This document shows, in pieces, positions 24,690 through 34,785 of a stretch of 64,000 bases of DNA. The position numbers were made by a program, and so were the translations under genes. Position 1 is the stretch's first letter, and each line of letters begins with the position of its first letter. The DNA comes from Trachythela sp. YZ-2020 (taxonomy: Eukaryota > Cnidaria > Anthozoa > Malacalcyonacea > Clavulariidae), in NCBI GenBank assembly GCA_016169945.1, contig JADLSH010000147.1, positions 1-64,000 on the forward strand, written 5' to 3'. The notes beneath the pieces are model-generated. The model was not told where the DNA came from. It saw only the letters and a list, made by a program, of their open reading frames with translations, and made no database searches.

Positions 24690-25031
24690 TCGAATACCAA
24701 TGCCTGCAAAGCTGAGTATTGTGGATTTTGCCTTTTTTCAGGCTTCTTCCGTCCGTTTGGTGCTGGAAAATTACCAGATAAATCTATACAAAAGTGCGTC
24801 CAACTTTTCTTCTCTGATACTTCTGTATTATATAATGTCCATTTTCTGTGTTGTTTTCCTGTGGTATGTGTTTGTGTCGATTCCCAAAGGTGACTTCTAC
24901 TGTTTTTATGGGGTTAAATTCGAAGCACGACTTTGAACTGTATGATTCAAATGCGTCTAGCATATCATTTAGGCCTTTTACGGCAGTGGACAAGAGCGTA
25001 TGTTATGTCGTCTATCACCATTATAGGGTTT
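24690..25031 (-). pseudogene. LINE reverse transcriptase relic, 3' part, interrupted by gypsy insertion
   Basis: Minus-strand translation gives GLNDMLDAFESYS, FNPIKTVEVTFG, the region just after the Y/F-x-DD motif in LINE reverse transcriptases. A degraded DDIT sequence precedes it in another frame. The upstream part of the same enzyme lies at 28,825-29,128, on the other side of the LTR element. Confidence 0.7.
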
Positions 25032-25036
25032 ATTTG

Positions 25037-25167
25037 TGTAATATAAAGACATTTACCCAAGATGGTTGACAATAACAAGACAAGAAGATATTAATTATTC
25101 AAACATAAATAGGCTACAAATCTGCTCCCCCGGGTGGGCAGAGTATGCTAATGCTAATTATGTCACA
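25037..25167. repeat. Left LTR of gypsy element
   Basis: A 131-bp sequence begins TGTAATATAAAG and ends TTATGTCACA, with TG...CA termini. It differs from the right LTR only at 25,114 (C versus T) and 25,124 (G versus A). It contains a TATA-like CATAAATAGG on the plus strand and a tandem ATGCTAATGCTAAT near the end. Confidence 0.95.
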
Positions 25168-25180
25168 CCTTCCCCTTTTT
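25168..25180 (-). promoter_or_regulatory. Polypurine tract (minus strand)
   Basis: The plus strand reads CCTTCCCCTTTTT directly after the left LTR. On the minus strand this is AAAAAGGGGAAGG directly before the LTR's TG, the expected form and place of a polypurine tract for an element transcribed on the minus strand. No purine tract precedes the right LTR on the plus strand. Confidence 0.85.
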
Positions 25181-25316
25181 AATAATATCCTAAATTCTAA
25201 ATAGATTAAAATTATCAAGTTGCTAAGACAAAATGTTAAATGTTCTAGATAAAGCAAAGTTTAGATATGAAACGTAGAAAATAAAGTTCATTAAACTTAG
25301 GAAATTAACTGAAATA

Positions 25317-25559
25317 ATGTCAAATAATGTTTCTAACTTTAATGAACATGAAACCAATTTAGCTAGCTTAAAGAAGCTCACGAAAGACGAAGACCCGAGC
25401 ATTAATGCCATTAACCAGGGACAGTATCGTCAGCGAGACTCTCGAAACCGTCGATACTCAAATAAATGGCACACAGAGCGAGATAAACCGAGTGGGGAAT
25501 TTGACAGCATGTCGAAGGACAGGTGTGGAAGATGTGGTTTCGATAAAAATCACCAGTAA
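25317..25559 (+). pseudogene. Gag C-terminal stub ending at TAA inside the zinc knuckle
   Basis: This 80-codon frame resembles the basic linker and first zinc knuckle of Ty3/gypsy Gag: INAINQGQYRQRDSRNRR and then CGRCGFDKNH. TAA at 25,557-25,559 interrupts the knuckle just before CPAMG. The frame is the same as pol, so one sense codon in place of TAA would fuse them. There is no capsid or matrix region upstream: only about 150 AT-rich bases lie between it and the left LTR. The stop could be a point mutation or a readthrough site, but its place within a metal-binding motif favours mutation. Confidence 0.8.
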
Positions 25560-25568
25560 TGCCCAGCA

Positions 25569-28500
25569 ATGGGTCAAGAGTGCAGACGATGCCAAAAGAT
25601 GAATCACTATGCAAAGGTTTGCCGAGCCAAACCAGTCAATAACGTACAGCTACAGAAAAAAGTGGACACTAGTTCCGAGGACAGTGATGATTACTCATCC
25701 TTCTTTGTCTATGCAATTGAGTCAACCATTCCATCTCAGGATGAACAATTTCATGAAACTGTTGATGTAGAGAATACCAAAGTTAAATTTCAGTTGGACA
25801 GTGGTGCAAAAGCAAATGTTATGTCCTTCAAGACCTACAACAACCTTAAGTGCACACCTCTCCGCCCACTGAAGAAAACAAATACCGTTTTGATTTCCTT
25901 TTCCAAGCACAAACTAAAACCATGCGGAGAAGTTGTGTTAAAAGTAAAGTACAAAGACCACTTAGAAGATGTCAAATTTTATGTTGTGGAATCTGAAGTT
26001 GAATCTGTCCTTAGTGGAAACACTTGTGTCAAGCTTGGTTTGCTGAAGAGAGTTTACCAAGTTGTAAGTCAAGAAGCATCATTAAAGAAAGTTGAATTGG
26101 ATGATTACCCTGAGTTGTTCAAAGGATTAGGATGTTTACCTGGTGATTATCATATCGAGTTAAACGAAGGTGCCACCCCTGTTGTCCATGCTCCAAGAAA
26201 AGTACCAATTCCGCAGAGAGAAAAGGTCATCCAAGAACTGAGAAGAATGGAAAGCCTTGGTGTGATCGTGCGACAGGAAGAAGCGACAGATTGGGTCAAT
26301 TCGATGGTTGTGGTTCAAAAGCCTAATGGTGCAGTGAGACTGTGTATTGATCCGAGGGATTTGAATACTGCCATGAAAAGGTCCCACCATCCGATGAAGA
26401 CTGTGGATGAAGTCGCCAGTCGTCTTGAAGGTGCTAATATATTTAGCATATTGGATGCGAAGAGTGGTTTTTGGCAACTGAAGCTGGATGAAGAGTCTTC
26501 ACTCCTTTGCACATTCAACACACCAATAGGACGGTATAGATTTACAAGGTTACCTTTTGGAGTAAAATGTGCCCCAGAGATCTTCCAAAGAACCATGGAT
26601 AGAATGGTTGAAGATTTAGACGGTGTAGAGGTTATTATGGATGATGTAGTTGTCGCCGGGAATGAAACAACGCATGATGAACGATTGACTAAATTCTTGG
26701 AGCGAGCATCGACACAAGGATTAAAGCTTAATCGAGAAAAGTGCAAGATTCGCCAAACAGAAGTGCCTTATGTAGGTCATCTCCTCACAGCAGGGGGTTT
26801 GAAGATAGATCCTCGGAAAGTTGAAGCAATTCGAGATATGCCAAAGCCAAATAACAAAGAAGACGTCAAACGATTTCTTGGATTTGTGCAATTCCTGAGT
26901 CGGTATCTTCCTGGATTATCCAATGTTGATGCACCTTTGAGAGAGCTTGAGAAATCCGACGTACTGTTTCACTGGGATCAACCACAGCAAACAAGCTTTG
27001 AGAAGATCAAGGAACTTGTTTCACAAGCACCAGTCCTACAGTATTATGATGTCACCAAACCGGTAACAATCCAGTGTGATGCAAGTGGCAAGGGATTAGG
27101 AGCAGTGTTACTACAAGAGGGAAAGCCTGTATGTTATGCTTCTCGAGCTCTTACGGACATCGAGAGCAGATATGCCGCCATCGAAGCCGAAATGCTTGCA
27201 GTAGTCTTCGCTTGTCGTAAGTTCCATCAGTACATATATGGCAGAAGTGTGGTTGTGGAATCAGATCATAAACCACTACAAGCAATCAGCAGCAAACCGT
27301 TGTCGCAGGTTCCGTTGCGACTTCAGAAGATGATTCTTAACGTGCGTGGATACGATGCGGAGATACGTTATGTTCCTGGCTGTAAACAAGTATTGGCTGA
27401 CACTCTGAGTCGAGCATCATTGCCAAATACCGAACAGAAAATATACGAAGAATTCCAGGAAGTTCATATGGTTCTTGCAGTCTCTGATGAGCGATATGAA
27501 GAGTTCCAAAAAGAGACCAAAACCGATCCAGAGTTACCAGCAGTTATTTCCTTAGTGACGAGTGGTTGGCCGGACACAAAGCAACAAGTTCCCGTCGAAG
27601 CCAGACCTTACTGGACATTCAGAGATGAAGTTGTGACAACAGATGGGTTGCTCTTCAAAGGAACACGCCTAATCGTTCCAAGAGTTATGAGACCTGATAA
27701 GCTTCGTCAAATCCATAAGAGTCATTTGGGGATAGTCAAATGCCGACAAAGAGCCAGAGATGTATTATTTTGGCCTGGCATGTCAGTACACATTGAAGAA
27801 ATGGTTGCCAATTGTAGCGTGTGTGCAGATTATGCGAAGAAGCAGCCTTCAGAGCCCTTGAAACCAACCGTTCCTCCAAAGCTTCCGTGGGAAAAGATAG
27901 GAACTGATCTTTTTGAATTTCGCCGAGAACATTTTTTGGTTTCCGTGTGTTACCGCAGTAAGTTTCCAGAAGTCACCAAGATGGAATCGACAAGAAGTAG
28001 CGCTGTCGTAGACGAGCTCAAACGCCAATTCGGTGTCCATGGAATACCAGCCGAGGTCATTTCTGACAATGGACCCCAATACAGTAGTCGTGAGTTCCAA
28101 GAATTTGCAAAAGAGTATGGTTTTAAACATACCACAAGCTCACCACATTTCCCAAGAGCAAATGGAGAAGCAGAAAGAGCCATCCAAACTATTAAGAATT
28201 TGTGGCGAAAGAACAATGATAAGTACTTGGCCCTACTTCACTACCGAACAACGCCGTTACCTAACGTCGAACTGTCTCCCGCCCAATTACTTATGGGACG
28301 TCGACTGCGAAACGACCTGCCTGTGATGGAAAGCTTACTTCAACCAACCAACAACAGCCCACAACGTATTTCCAAATATTTAATGAAGACTAAAGAAGAC
28401 CAGAAGAAGTACCACGACAAGCATGCAAATCAGGAGCTGAAAGAACTTCAGCCTGGAGCTAAAGTCCGATTAGAACCGTGGACGTATTCCAGAGAGTGGA

Positions 28501-28625
28501 AACCAGCGACGGTAGTGAGGCGTCACCATACGCCAAGATCATATGTAGTTCAAACCGATGATGGAAGAAAGTATCGTCGCAATAGACAGCATAATTATGC
28601 AAGTTTGCCCAGCTCTAGGATCTGA
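25569..28625 (+). CDS. Ty3/gypsy Pol polyprotein (protease, RT, RNase H, integrase)
   Basis: An uninterrupted frame of 1,018 codons. Order: second gag zinc knuckle CRRCQKMNHYAKVC (residues 5-18), protease LDSGA (D77), RT with D296 and IMDD (356-359), RNase H with D504, E541 and D566, integrase zinc domain H-H-C-C (about 714-753), integrase core D780, D833 and E869 (spacing DD35E), then a basic C-terminal domain ending near SRI. It resembles the K02A2.6-like gypsy group common in cnidarians. The ATG at 25,569 is the first in frame, but the frame is open from 25,560, so translation may normally continue from gag. The RT motif has I-M-D-D where Y-x-D-D is usual. All catalytic residues appear intact. 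It lies antisense to the element's own priming signals. Confidence 0.95.
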   Translation: MGQECRRCQKMNHYAKVCRAKPVNNVQLQKKVDTSSEDSDDYSSFFVYAIESTIPSQDEQFHETVDVENTKVKFQLDSGAKANVMSFKTYNNLKCTPLRPLKKTNTVLISFSKHKLKPCGEVVLKVKYKDHLEDVKFYVVESEVESVLSGNTCVKLGLLKRVYQVVSQEASLKKVELDDYPELFKGLGCLPGDYHIELNEGATPVVHAPRKVPIPQREKVIQELRRMESLGVIVRQEEATDWVNSMVVVQKPNGAVRLCIDPRDLNTAMKRSHHPMKTVDEVASRLEGANIFSILDAKSGFWQLKLDEESSLLCTFNTPIGRYRFTRLPFGVKCAPEIFQRTMDRMVEDLDGVEVIMDDVVVAGNETTHDERLTKFLERASTQGLKLNREKCKIRQTEVPYVGHLLTAGGLKIDPRKVEAIRDMPKPNNKEDVKRFLGFVQFLSRYLPGLSNVDAPLRELEKSDVLFHWDQPQQTSFEKIKELVSQAPVLQYYDVTKPVTIQCDASGKGLGAVLLQEGKPVCYASRALTDIESRYAAIEAEMLAVVFACRKFHQYIYGRSVVVESDHKPLQAISSKPLSQVPLRLQKMILNVRGYDAEIRYVPGCKQVLADTLSRASLPNTEQKIYEEFQEVHMVLAVSDERYEEFQKETKTDPELPAVISLVTSGWPDTKQQVPVEARPYWTFRDEVVTTDGLLFKGTRLIVPRVMRPDKLRQIHKSHLGIVKCRQRARDVLFWPGMSVHIEEMVANCSVCADYAKKQPSEPLKPTVPPKLPWEKIGTDLFEFRREHFLVSVCYRSKFPEVTKMESTRSSAVVDELKRQFGVHGIPAEVISDNGPQYSSREFQEFAKEYGFKHTTSSPHFPRANGEAERAIQTIKNLWRKNNDKYLALLHYRTTPLPNVELSPAQLLMGRRLRNDLPVMESLLQPTNNSPQRISKYLMKTKEDQKKYHDKHANQELKELQPGAKVRLEPWTYSREWKPATVVRRHHTPRSYVVQTDDGRKYRRNRQHNYASLPSSRI

Positions 28626-28670
28626 CAGCGACGACCAAACCGTAGCTCCATCAGTTGACAAACAAATGCC

Positions 28671-28688
28671 ATCCCACTCCTGACACCC
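28671..28688 (-). promoter_or_regulatory. Primer binding site complementary to tRNA-Leu (minus strand)
   Basis: The plus strand reads ATCCCACTCCTGACACCC directly before the right LTR. The first 17 bases equal the 3' end of metazoan tRNA-Leu as I recall it (TCCCACTCCTGACA plus the start of CCA); only the last base differs (C for A). On the minus strand it is a primer binding site directly downstream of an LTR. No tRNA 3'-end complement is seen after the left LTR on the plus strand. Confidence 0.85.
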
Positions 28689-28819
28689 TGTAATATAAAG
28701 ACATTTACCCAAGATGGTTGACAATAACAAGACAAGAAGATATTAATTATTCAAACATAAATAGGTTACAAATCTACTCCCCCGGGTGGGCAGAGTATGC
28801 TAATGCTAATTATGTCACA
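28689..28819. repeat. Right LTR of gypsy element
   Basis: This 131-bp copy matches the left LTR except for T at 28,766 and A at 28,776. It is followed directly by the second ATTTG target duplication. Confidence 0.95.
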
Positions 28820-28824
28820 ATTTG

Positions 28825-30300
28825 AATCTCGCACTGTGTGAGGCAATAGCGTTCGACATGTCGTGGGAGCTAAGGCACTGCCTTGTCGCACACCTTGCAG
28901 TACAGGAAATTCTTCCGATGCTTTACCGTCTGGGAGGACACGGCTGGTAAGTACACCATACCAATTTCGTAGAAGGCGCCAAGTCTTACCTTGAATACCC
29001 ATGTTGTATATCTTATACAGAAGGCCGGGAATCCAGACAGCATCGAAGGCTTTGGAGGAATCTAAAAAGCAAGAATAGACTTTGATGCCGCGTTCACCGT
29101 TCTGGTATACGGCTTCCTGTGGTGACATGCTTGTATCTATACTGCTTGTTCATTTTTTATATGCAAACTGTCGGCGAAGAAGGCATCGGTCGTTAAAAAT
29201 ATATCCAATTATGTTCAGGAGTGTACAATAGCTATCTTTATCATACTTGTTCTTCTTATTTGTTGTTAAAAGTGATGCTATATTTCCAACTGCGAAGGAT
29301 TTCGGAACAGTCTCCGTATTATTACAAATGGCATTTAATAATGTCGTTAAAGTCTCCAGAAGTACAACACCTCTAAATTTGACATGCTCAGATGTCATAT
29401 CAGGAAAAGCAGCTTTCTTATCCGGCAAATTTGTACAAATTTTTCCAACTTCATGTTTATAGTGAGGGGCTCATCCAACATATCTGCAATTGCTTCCTAA
29501 CTTGTTTTGTCGTATGTTCTTAAAAGCTGTTCAATATGAGCAGCAAATCGTCATCCAACTTTGGATTGTTTTGGTGGGTGGAAAGTTCGGAGTAATGTAT
29601 TTTCCGAATTTCACGTAGCTCATCTACATCGTCAATTAGCTTTCGGTCAATCTATAAGGAGTTAGAGTGTTTTCCTGCACCTTTTCCTTCCAGACGGAAC
29701 TAACTTCTACTTAATTCCGTCAAAGCGTTTCTCCAGTAGTTCATAATTGCGTTATTTTCCTTTGTAAACCCTACGCCTTAGTTCTCGTGGGAATGTTCAC
29801 TTTGTTGTTTATAGTTTCTAGAATATATGTTTTCAGGGTGACGTGGTCGTCTATGCAAAATCCAGATTTCGCTAAAGTGCCGATTATCTTGATGGAACGT
29901 TCCATGCCGGTCTTCCAAAATTATTTCAGTTAAATTTATGTTTCGTCTTGGGAATGGCTTGATCCGCAGATAACTTCAAAATGGATATCACGTCTTTCAG
30001 AATACTTTCTAAAGCATTCGTGCCCTGTGCCAATCTTTCTCCTGCATTGAGTCCATTGAGACCTGCTGAGACTTTATTTTAATAAATAACCTTAATTTCG
30101 GAGTTATGGATGCTTTTCCACATAGTATGTGGTTTTAAATTCAATTTTGTAAGAGATCTAACTTGTTTTGTTTCCAAGCGACAGAAGATTGGATGGTGAT
30201 AAGAGAGAATTATACAACGGTCATCTGCGACATAACATATTTGAATAGATCCAGATATTCCTCGCGAACAAGTACTGTATGTGGTCAACAGTTGACTTAG
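28825..30300 (-). pseudogene. LINE relic, endonuclease end and RT N-terminal half
   Basis: Reading on the minus strand from 30,300: SGSIQICYVADDRCIILS and HHPIFCRLE match the end of the APE endonuclease. After a decayed linker, 29,428-29,150 gives KAAFPDMTSEHVKF, TVPKSFAVGNIASL and LLNIIGYIF (RT start). Then 29,128-28,825 gives VYSCFLDSSKAFDAVW (RT block A with the catalytic D) and LQGVRQGSALAP. The RT continues at 25,031-24,690 beyond the gypsy insertion. Several frameshifts and stops show it is dead. Confidence 0.75.
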
Positions 30301-30485
30301 TCAGACGGCTGTTGCTGTAAAACCGCGAGACAAGCTATCCCTGAAAACCAATTATTGCCCGATGCCTCAAGTTAGTGCATACTTGTGACACAAATTCTGT
30401 GTCTGGGTGCACAGTGAGTGCTACTTCGAAATTATCTACAGAAATTATCTACTATATTATTATTAATGCTTTGATTTGCTGGATT

Positions 30486-30790
30486 TATGACGCATTTATA
30501 TCCGGGGAGTAGACATGTGCATCTGTTGCAGATGTGGCTGTATCGACATGGGTTACGTATGCATGTCCCATTTTTATTGAAGTCGCGGCAAGTGCTTATA
30601 CCATTTTTTGCGGCACATGAGGGATTGAAATTTTGGGGTCCATTGGGAAAAAGGGATGTTCTCGTCTTAGGTTTTCAAGCGATATGGTCAAAATCATTAG
30701 CTAAAGCTGTTGGTCAACTTCAGACCATTACAGAGATGGATCCAAGGCAGCTTTTCTGCTAAATTTGTGGTCGTAGACGCACCACCCAAG
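30486..30790 (-). pseudogene. CCCH zinc-finger retroelement Gag-like fragment
   Basis: Minus-strand translation reads VYDHKFSRKAALDPSL, stop, WSEVDQQL, stop, and after a frame change CRDFNKNGTCIRNPCRYSHI followed by C-x2-C and GYKC. The C-x8-C-x4-C-x3-H spacing is a CCCH finger, and the preceding YD-x-x-F-x-R...W-x-x-x-D motif occurs with it in Gag-like proteins of cnidarian retroelements. The two stops and the frameshift mark a relic. The exact element class is uncertain. Confidence 0.45.
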
Positions 30791-32549
30791 CCCTCGGTGT
30801 GTTTGTGCTGCGTGACGAATAAGGCTCAAGTATTGAAACAAGTCTTGTGACCTGCTGGGAAACTTGTGCGTAAGGACACTCATGTAAATGGTGAACGCAG
30901 TCGTCCATGTTTCAATGCTAGTTATTTTTTTGAGTTGCTGGTGACGACTTTTTTACTTTGAGTACAGAATTTGTTGATGTAAATACGACCGGTTCGTCCT
31001 CAGTGGCGGTGGAATCTGCTTCACGTAGGAAGCCCGGATATCGTGCGTGCCATGTGCGTACGGCATGATGGGTTCAGCTTGAGCAAACTGTGTCAAATCA
31101 GGCGAGCTCACGTCGGGAACTGTGTTGCGTTGGTCAGTTAAAACATCAGAGGAAACACTCGGGACGGCTGCTTGAGCTTGGCTGCTGAGTTTTGAACGGC
31201 CAACGAGGAGGTCGTGTCTTGGAGAACAGCATGTGCGGCGTTCGTTGCTATTTCGACAGTAGATCATTCCACAGGCTTTGCGACACGATTGATTCGATCT
31301 GTACGAGCTGTGCATCGGTCAACAAGGCAGGCGATTGTGTGGCTGGTGTTGGCGTAAAAGCTGATGGTTCTCCAGAAGCATTCGGCGTAGGAGAAGTAGC
31401 GTTTCTAGCGTGTGTTGTTGCAGACGCGCGATAAATGTTTGCCTTCGATCGCCGCTGGGTAGACAGACCTTCTTCCTCTCATCTTCGACGATGTTCCGCG
31501 ATGCTGTTCTGATTATTCGTTGCCGATGTAGTTTGCCGATGTTGATTTGTTCTGTTCCTTTGTATTCGAGGCAATGTAGAGAAAGATTTCTAAAAAGCCT
31601 TTTAGATTTTAAGTTAGAGCTCGAAGATATATCGTTAAAGAGCTCGGAGCAATATGACAATAAATTGTGCGTGATGCATAACTTATGCTCCCACTTGCCT
31701 TATGATTAGCTGTTGAGTTTTAATTGGAATACGTAAAAGAATTTCTTTGGCTAGGTGTGTTTCGGTTCATTGATATTCACGGTAACAGTGCTGCCTCGGA
31801 ACAAGTAGACTTTGACCCACAAGACAATAGCCGGAAATGTCGACTTGCACCTTTTCCTGCTAAAATTGGCTTATGGTTGTGTGTACTGCTTGCTTTCAAC
31901 ATGTTGTCTCATTTTAAATTGGCTTTTCACCAAACAACAGAAAGTCATTTCCAGCTCACTTTTGAATAATTGGGACACTTTTGAACATGAACTTTATCTT
32001 CAATATCAACATTTGATGCACAACAAACATAATTTCGTTGGATTTCAATCTCTGGAATGAAATATTGACATTCAAATTACATTAGCCAAATGTACAAATT
32101 ATTTGGCCACACACTTCCTCAAAACAGTTAATTAAAGAATATACAGTAATAGATATCCAAATTGCATGTTGTACTTTATTTTCAATTATACATCTATTCA
32201 AATATAGCATTGCATATATTAATCTCACCTTCCAAGTTCAAGACTCTAGACTCTAGTAGGTATTTTTGTTGCGTATGAGAATGACATTGTCAACACTTGC
32301 GAGTCATTGAGTTTTATCAATTCAGCCGGCCTAAGAGCCTAATGTTTCATGAAGATCAAATATTTTCTTTTTTTCTAAAAGTTTAATTATCTTTTGGCAT
32401 TTATTGTTGTTAAAACCGGTATAAAAAATATCTCCCAAGAAAGGAACAGACAGCCATCCGCCAATCTTGTTATAACTATCATAGCAATCCAGACTTCATG
32501 CAACCTGATTAGTTTTGGGCCACAATACGCAAGTTGGTAAAAACTCCTC
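30791..32549. other. Unassigned stretch with short open frames
   Basis: Minus-strand frames at 30,953-31,315 (120 codons) and 31,319-31,660 (113 codons) are somewhat more GC-rich than their surroundings and could be the 5' part of a retroelement, but no motif was recognised. From 31,700 to 32,549 the DNA is AT-rich and nothing else was recognised. Confidence 0.35.
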
Positions 32550-34747
32550 TTAAGGTGGCTCCCTATAGTTATTTTAGCTTTATAATAAATCGTTTTTAAA
32601 CGAGTATTATCGCAGATGACGAAGTTTTTTATACTCGAGGGTAATATTCATCATCTATGGAATATTTAAAACCCGGTTCAGGTGGTGTCATCGTTGCCAT
32701 GGTAACAAGACGTAAGCCTAAAATGTGGTTACTATGCGCATAAAATTGCCCGGATCTAAAAAAAAAAGTCGGTGACCCATCTTTTTTATTTCATTTAAGT
32801 TTTAAGCATAATGTTCTGAAACTATTATGAAAGTTTAATCAAAATCGCTAGTGTGCAATTTTTTTAAACTCCAAAATTTTATATAAAGCTTTCTACACCG
32901 GCGATTTTTTTTAAAATTGAAATATATAAAATTTACCAAAATTAAAATTTATGGTCAAAATTTGAAGATAGGTTACCGATAAAACTAAAGAGTAAAACGC
33001 ATATAAAGGTGAAAAATTGGGTCAACAGCTTCACAGCAGCTGGGAAATTTGTTGTCGCTGTGCAGAAAAATTGCTGGCACAGCCTGTTTTTTTCGTTGGA
33101 ATTCGAATTTTGAATCAGAACTACAAAGACAAAGTTTGTTGAGATCTGAACTTCTCTGACCGATGATCAAGATATTTAAAGAATGGGAAGTTTTTTATTA
33201 GCACACCAACTTTGCTTCAGATGTTAAATATGTCATTTTTAACGGTAAATTTTGTTCAAATAATGGCGACAAAGATACCTTGGTTTGGACTTGTAGTTGT
33301 GCCTTTCGAACTGTTGTATTTAGTTGTGAATTGTGCGGCAACTCGATTGCTTAAATGGCGTAAAACAAACTTGTACGTGAACTGATACCCATGGTTTGAT
33401 AGATGACGATTTTTCAAGTGGTTTGAGCCAAATCTGTGCGAGTGATGACCACATTTATACACGAAGAAGTAGACCGATGAAATGAACACAACTTTGCCAC
33501 GCGCGTGCTGAAAGAAGGACTGTCTGCTACACGTTGGTGTGATGAAACCAGAAAAAGGTACGCAAGATGTTCCTTACAACTTTAGGTGTCAGTTCTGGTT
33601 GTGTTTTCCCCAGATAATTTCACGTTTGTACAGGGTGTGGAAAAAGTTCACATGCCTTCGCAGCTGTTGACGTTCTAGGTCTGGGACAGGGGTATAGCAA
33701 GCAAGTTCCGACAGCTCAAAATCTTAACGAAATCTCCCAAATTTTTGTACTAAATTTTGTATTCCCATCGTTTGTTGCTTTCGATAAACAGTATTTTGTT
33801 GACATAAAAATCGCCCTTCCGATTGAAATCCTGGGTTGTATTTCAAACATTGCATATTGGTTCACTTTTGATGCCCGGTATATTGGATAAAAGGATCGCA
33901 AATCTATTTGAACTACTAGGTTCATCTTTTGTTATAGTTTCTGGTTCTAATTTGTTAATTCTTGTATAGAAAAATCAACCCGTTACTCCTTCTAGAACAA
34001 AAAATATTTTAAATTATATCTCGTCGTATTTTCTCGTCTCATTCAGTATTTAAACCGAGTCCCTACAGAGCCAAATTACAAAAAATCTAACCGAAATCTC
34101 CAAAATTATGCCCCTATTTTTTAATTCTCTAGAGGTGTGGAAAAAATAAATTCATAATCGTTTTGAGTGAAAAATTGCCCTTGAAGGCAAATTTCGCCTT
34201 TAAAACGCGCGCTAGTAAGCATGCAATGTAAGCAAGCTAGCTGTTGAAGTACGTTCCAATCAACTGGGAAATTACTATACCGTGCCCTTATTTGGCGCGA
34301 TTCACCACTACAGTTTTTCCCACTACAAATAGGCATTTTTAGCTTTCTTTTATTGCTAGAAGTAACTTTAGTACCATTTATATTTCGACTATGTTTTTTC
34401 AAAACCAAACTTGGTCATATGAATTTAATAATAGATAAATCTAAAATTCCAGAGACTTTTCAATGTCTGAATGTCATACAAAGCTTGAGCTCAACCTTTA
34501 TACAATTTTTCCCCTCAAAAATAGAGTCTCATTTGATATTTGTCTGATGAAATGCATTGGTTTGTTTCACATGTACAGTAATCACCTTGCTATGTTTATT
34601 TAAGTTTCAACTTAATCAACCAACTGAATGATTTTAGATGGTTTCATATGCCTGTGTTTATTCACTAATTGTACAATTCAACACAAATTTTTGCAATGAT
34701 TGAAAACGATATATTTACTGACTCCCTTATACATTGATTTGCAATAT

Positions 34748-34753
34748 TTTATT
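34748..34753 (-). terminator. Polyadenylation signal AATAAA
   Basis: The plus strand TTTATT at 34,748-34,753 is AATAAA on the minus strand, about 32 bases after the stop codon of the transposon gene. Confidence 0.55.
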
Positions 34754-34785
34754 TCAATTGAACATTTCCTAACAAATGATGTCAT

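Larger units (their letters stand above)
25037..28819. mobile_element. Ty3/gypsy LTR retrotransposon with pol antisense to its priming signals
   Basis: Two 131-bp LTRs bound the element, and ATTTG (25,032-25,036; 28,820-28,824) is a perfect 5-bp target duplication inside an older LINE relic. The plus strand carries a gag stub and an intact pol. The polypurine tract and the tRNA-Leu primer binding site instead lie on the minus strand: AAAAAGGGGAAGG abuts the left LTR and GGTGTCAGGAGTGGGAT lies next to the right LTR. Strand is given as undefined because the two sets of signals disagree. LTR identity of 129/131 indicates a recent insertion. Internal length is only 3,521 bp because the gag capsid region is missing. 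Confidence 0.93.

Noticed and set aside
25411..28216. Minus-strand open frames within the gypsy element that might be the real genes of a minus-strand transcript
   Set aside because: The longest is 143 codons, all are shadows of pol, and none shows a gag, pol or env motif.
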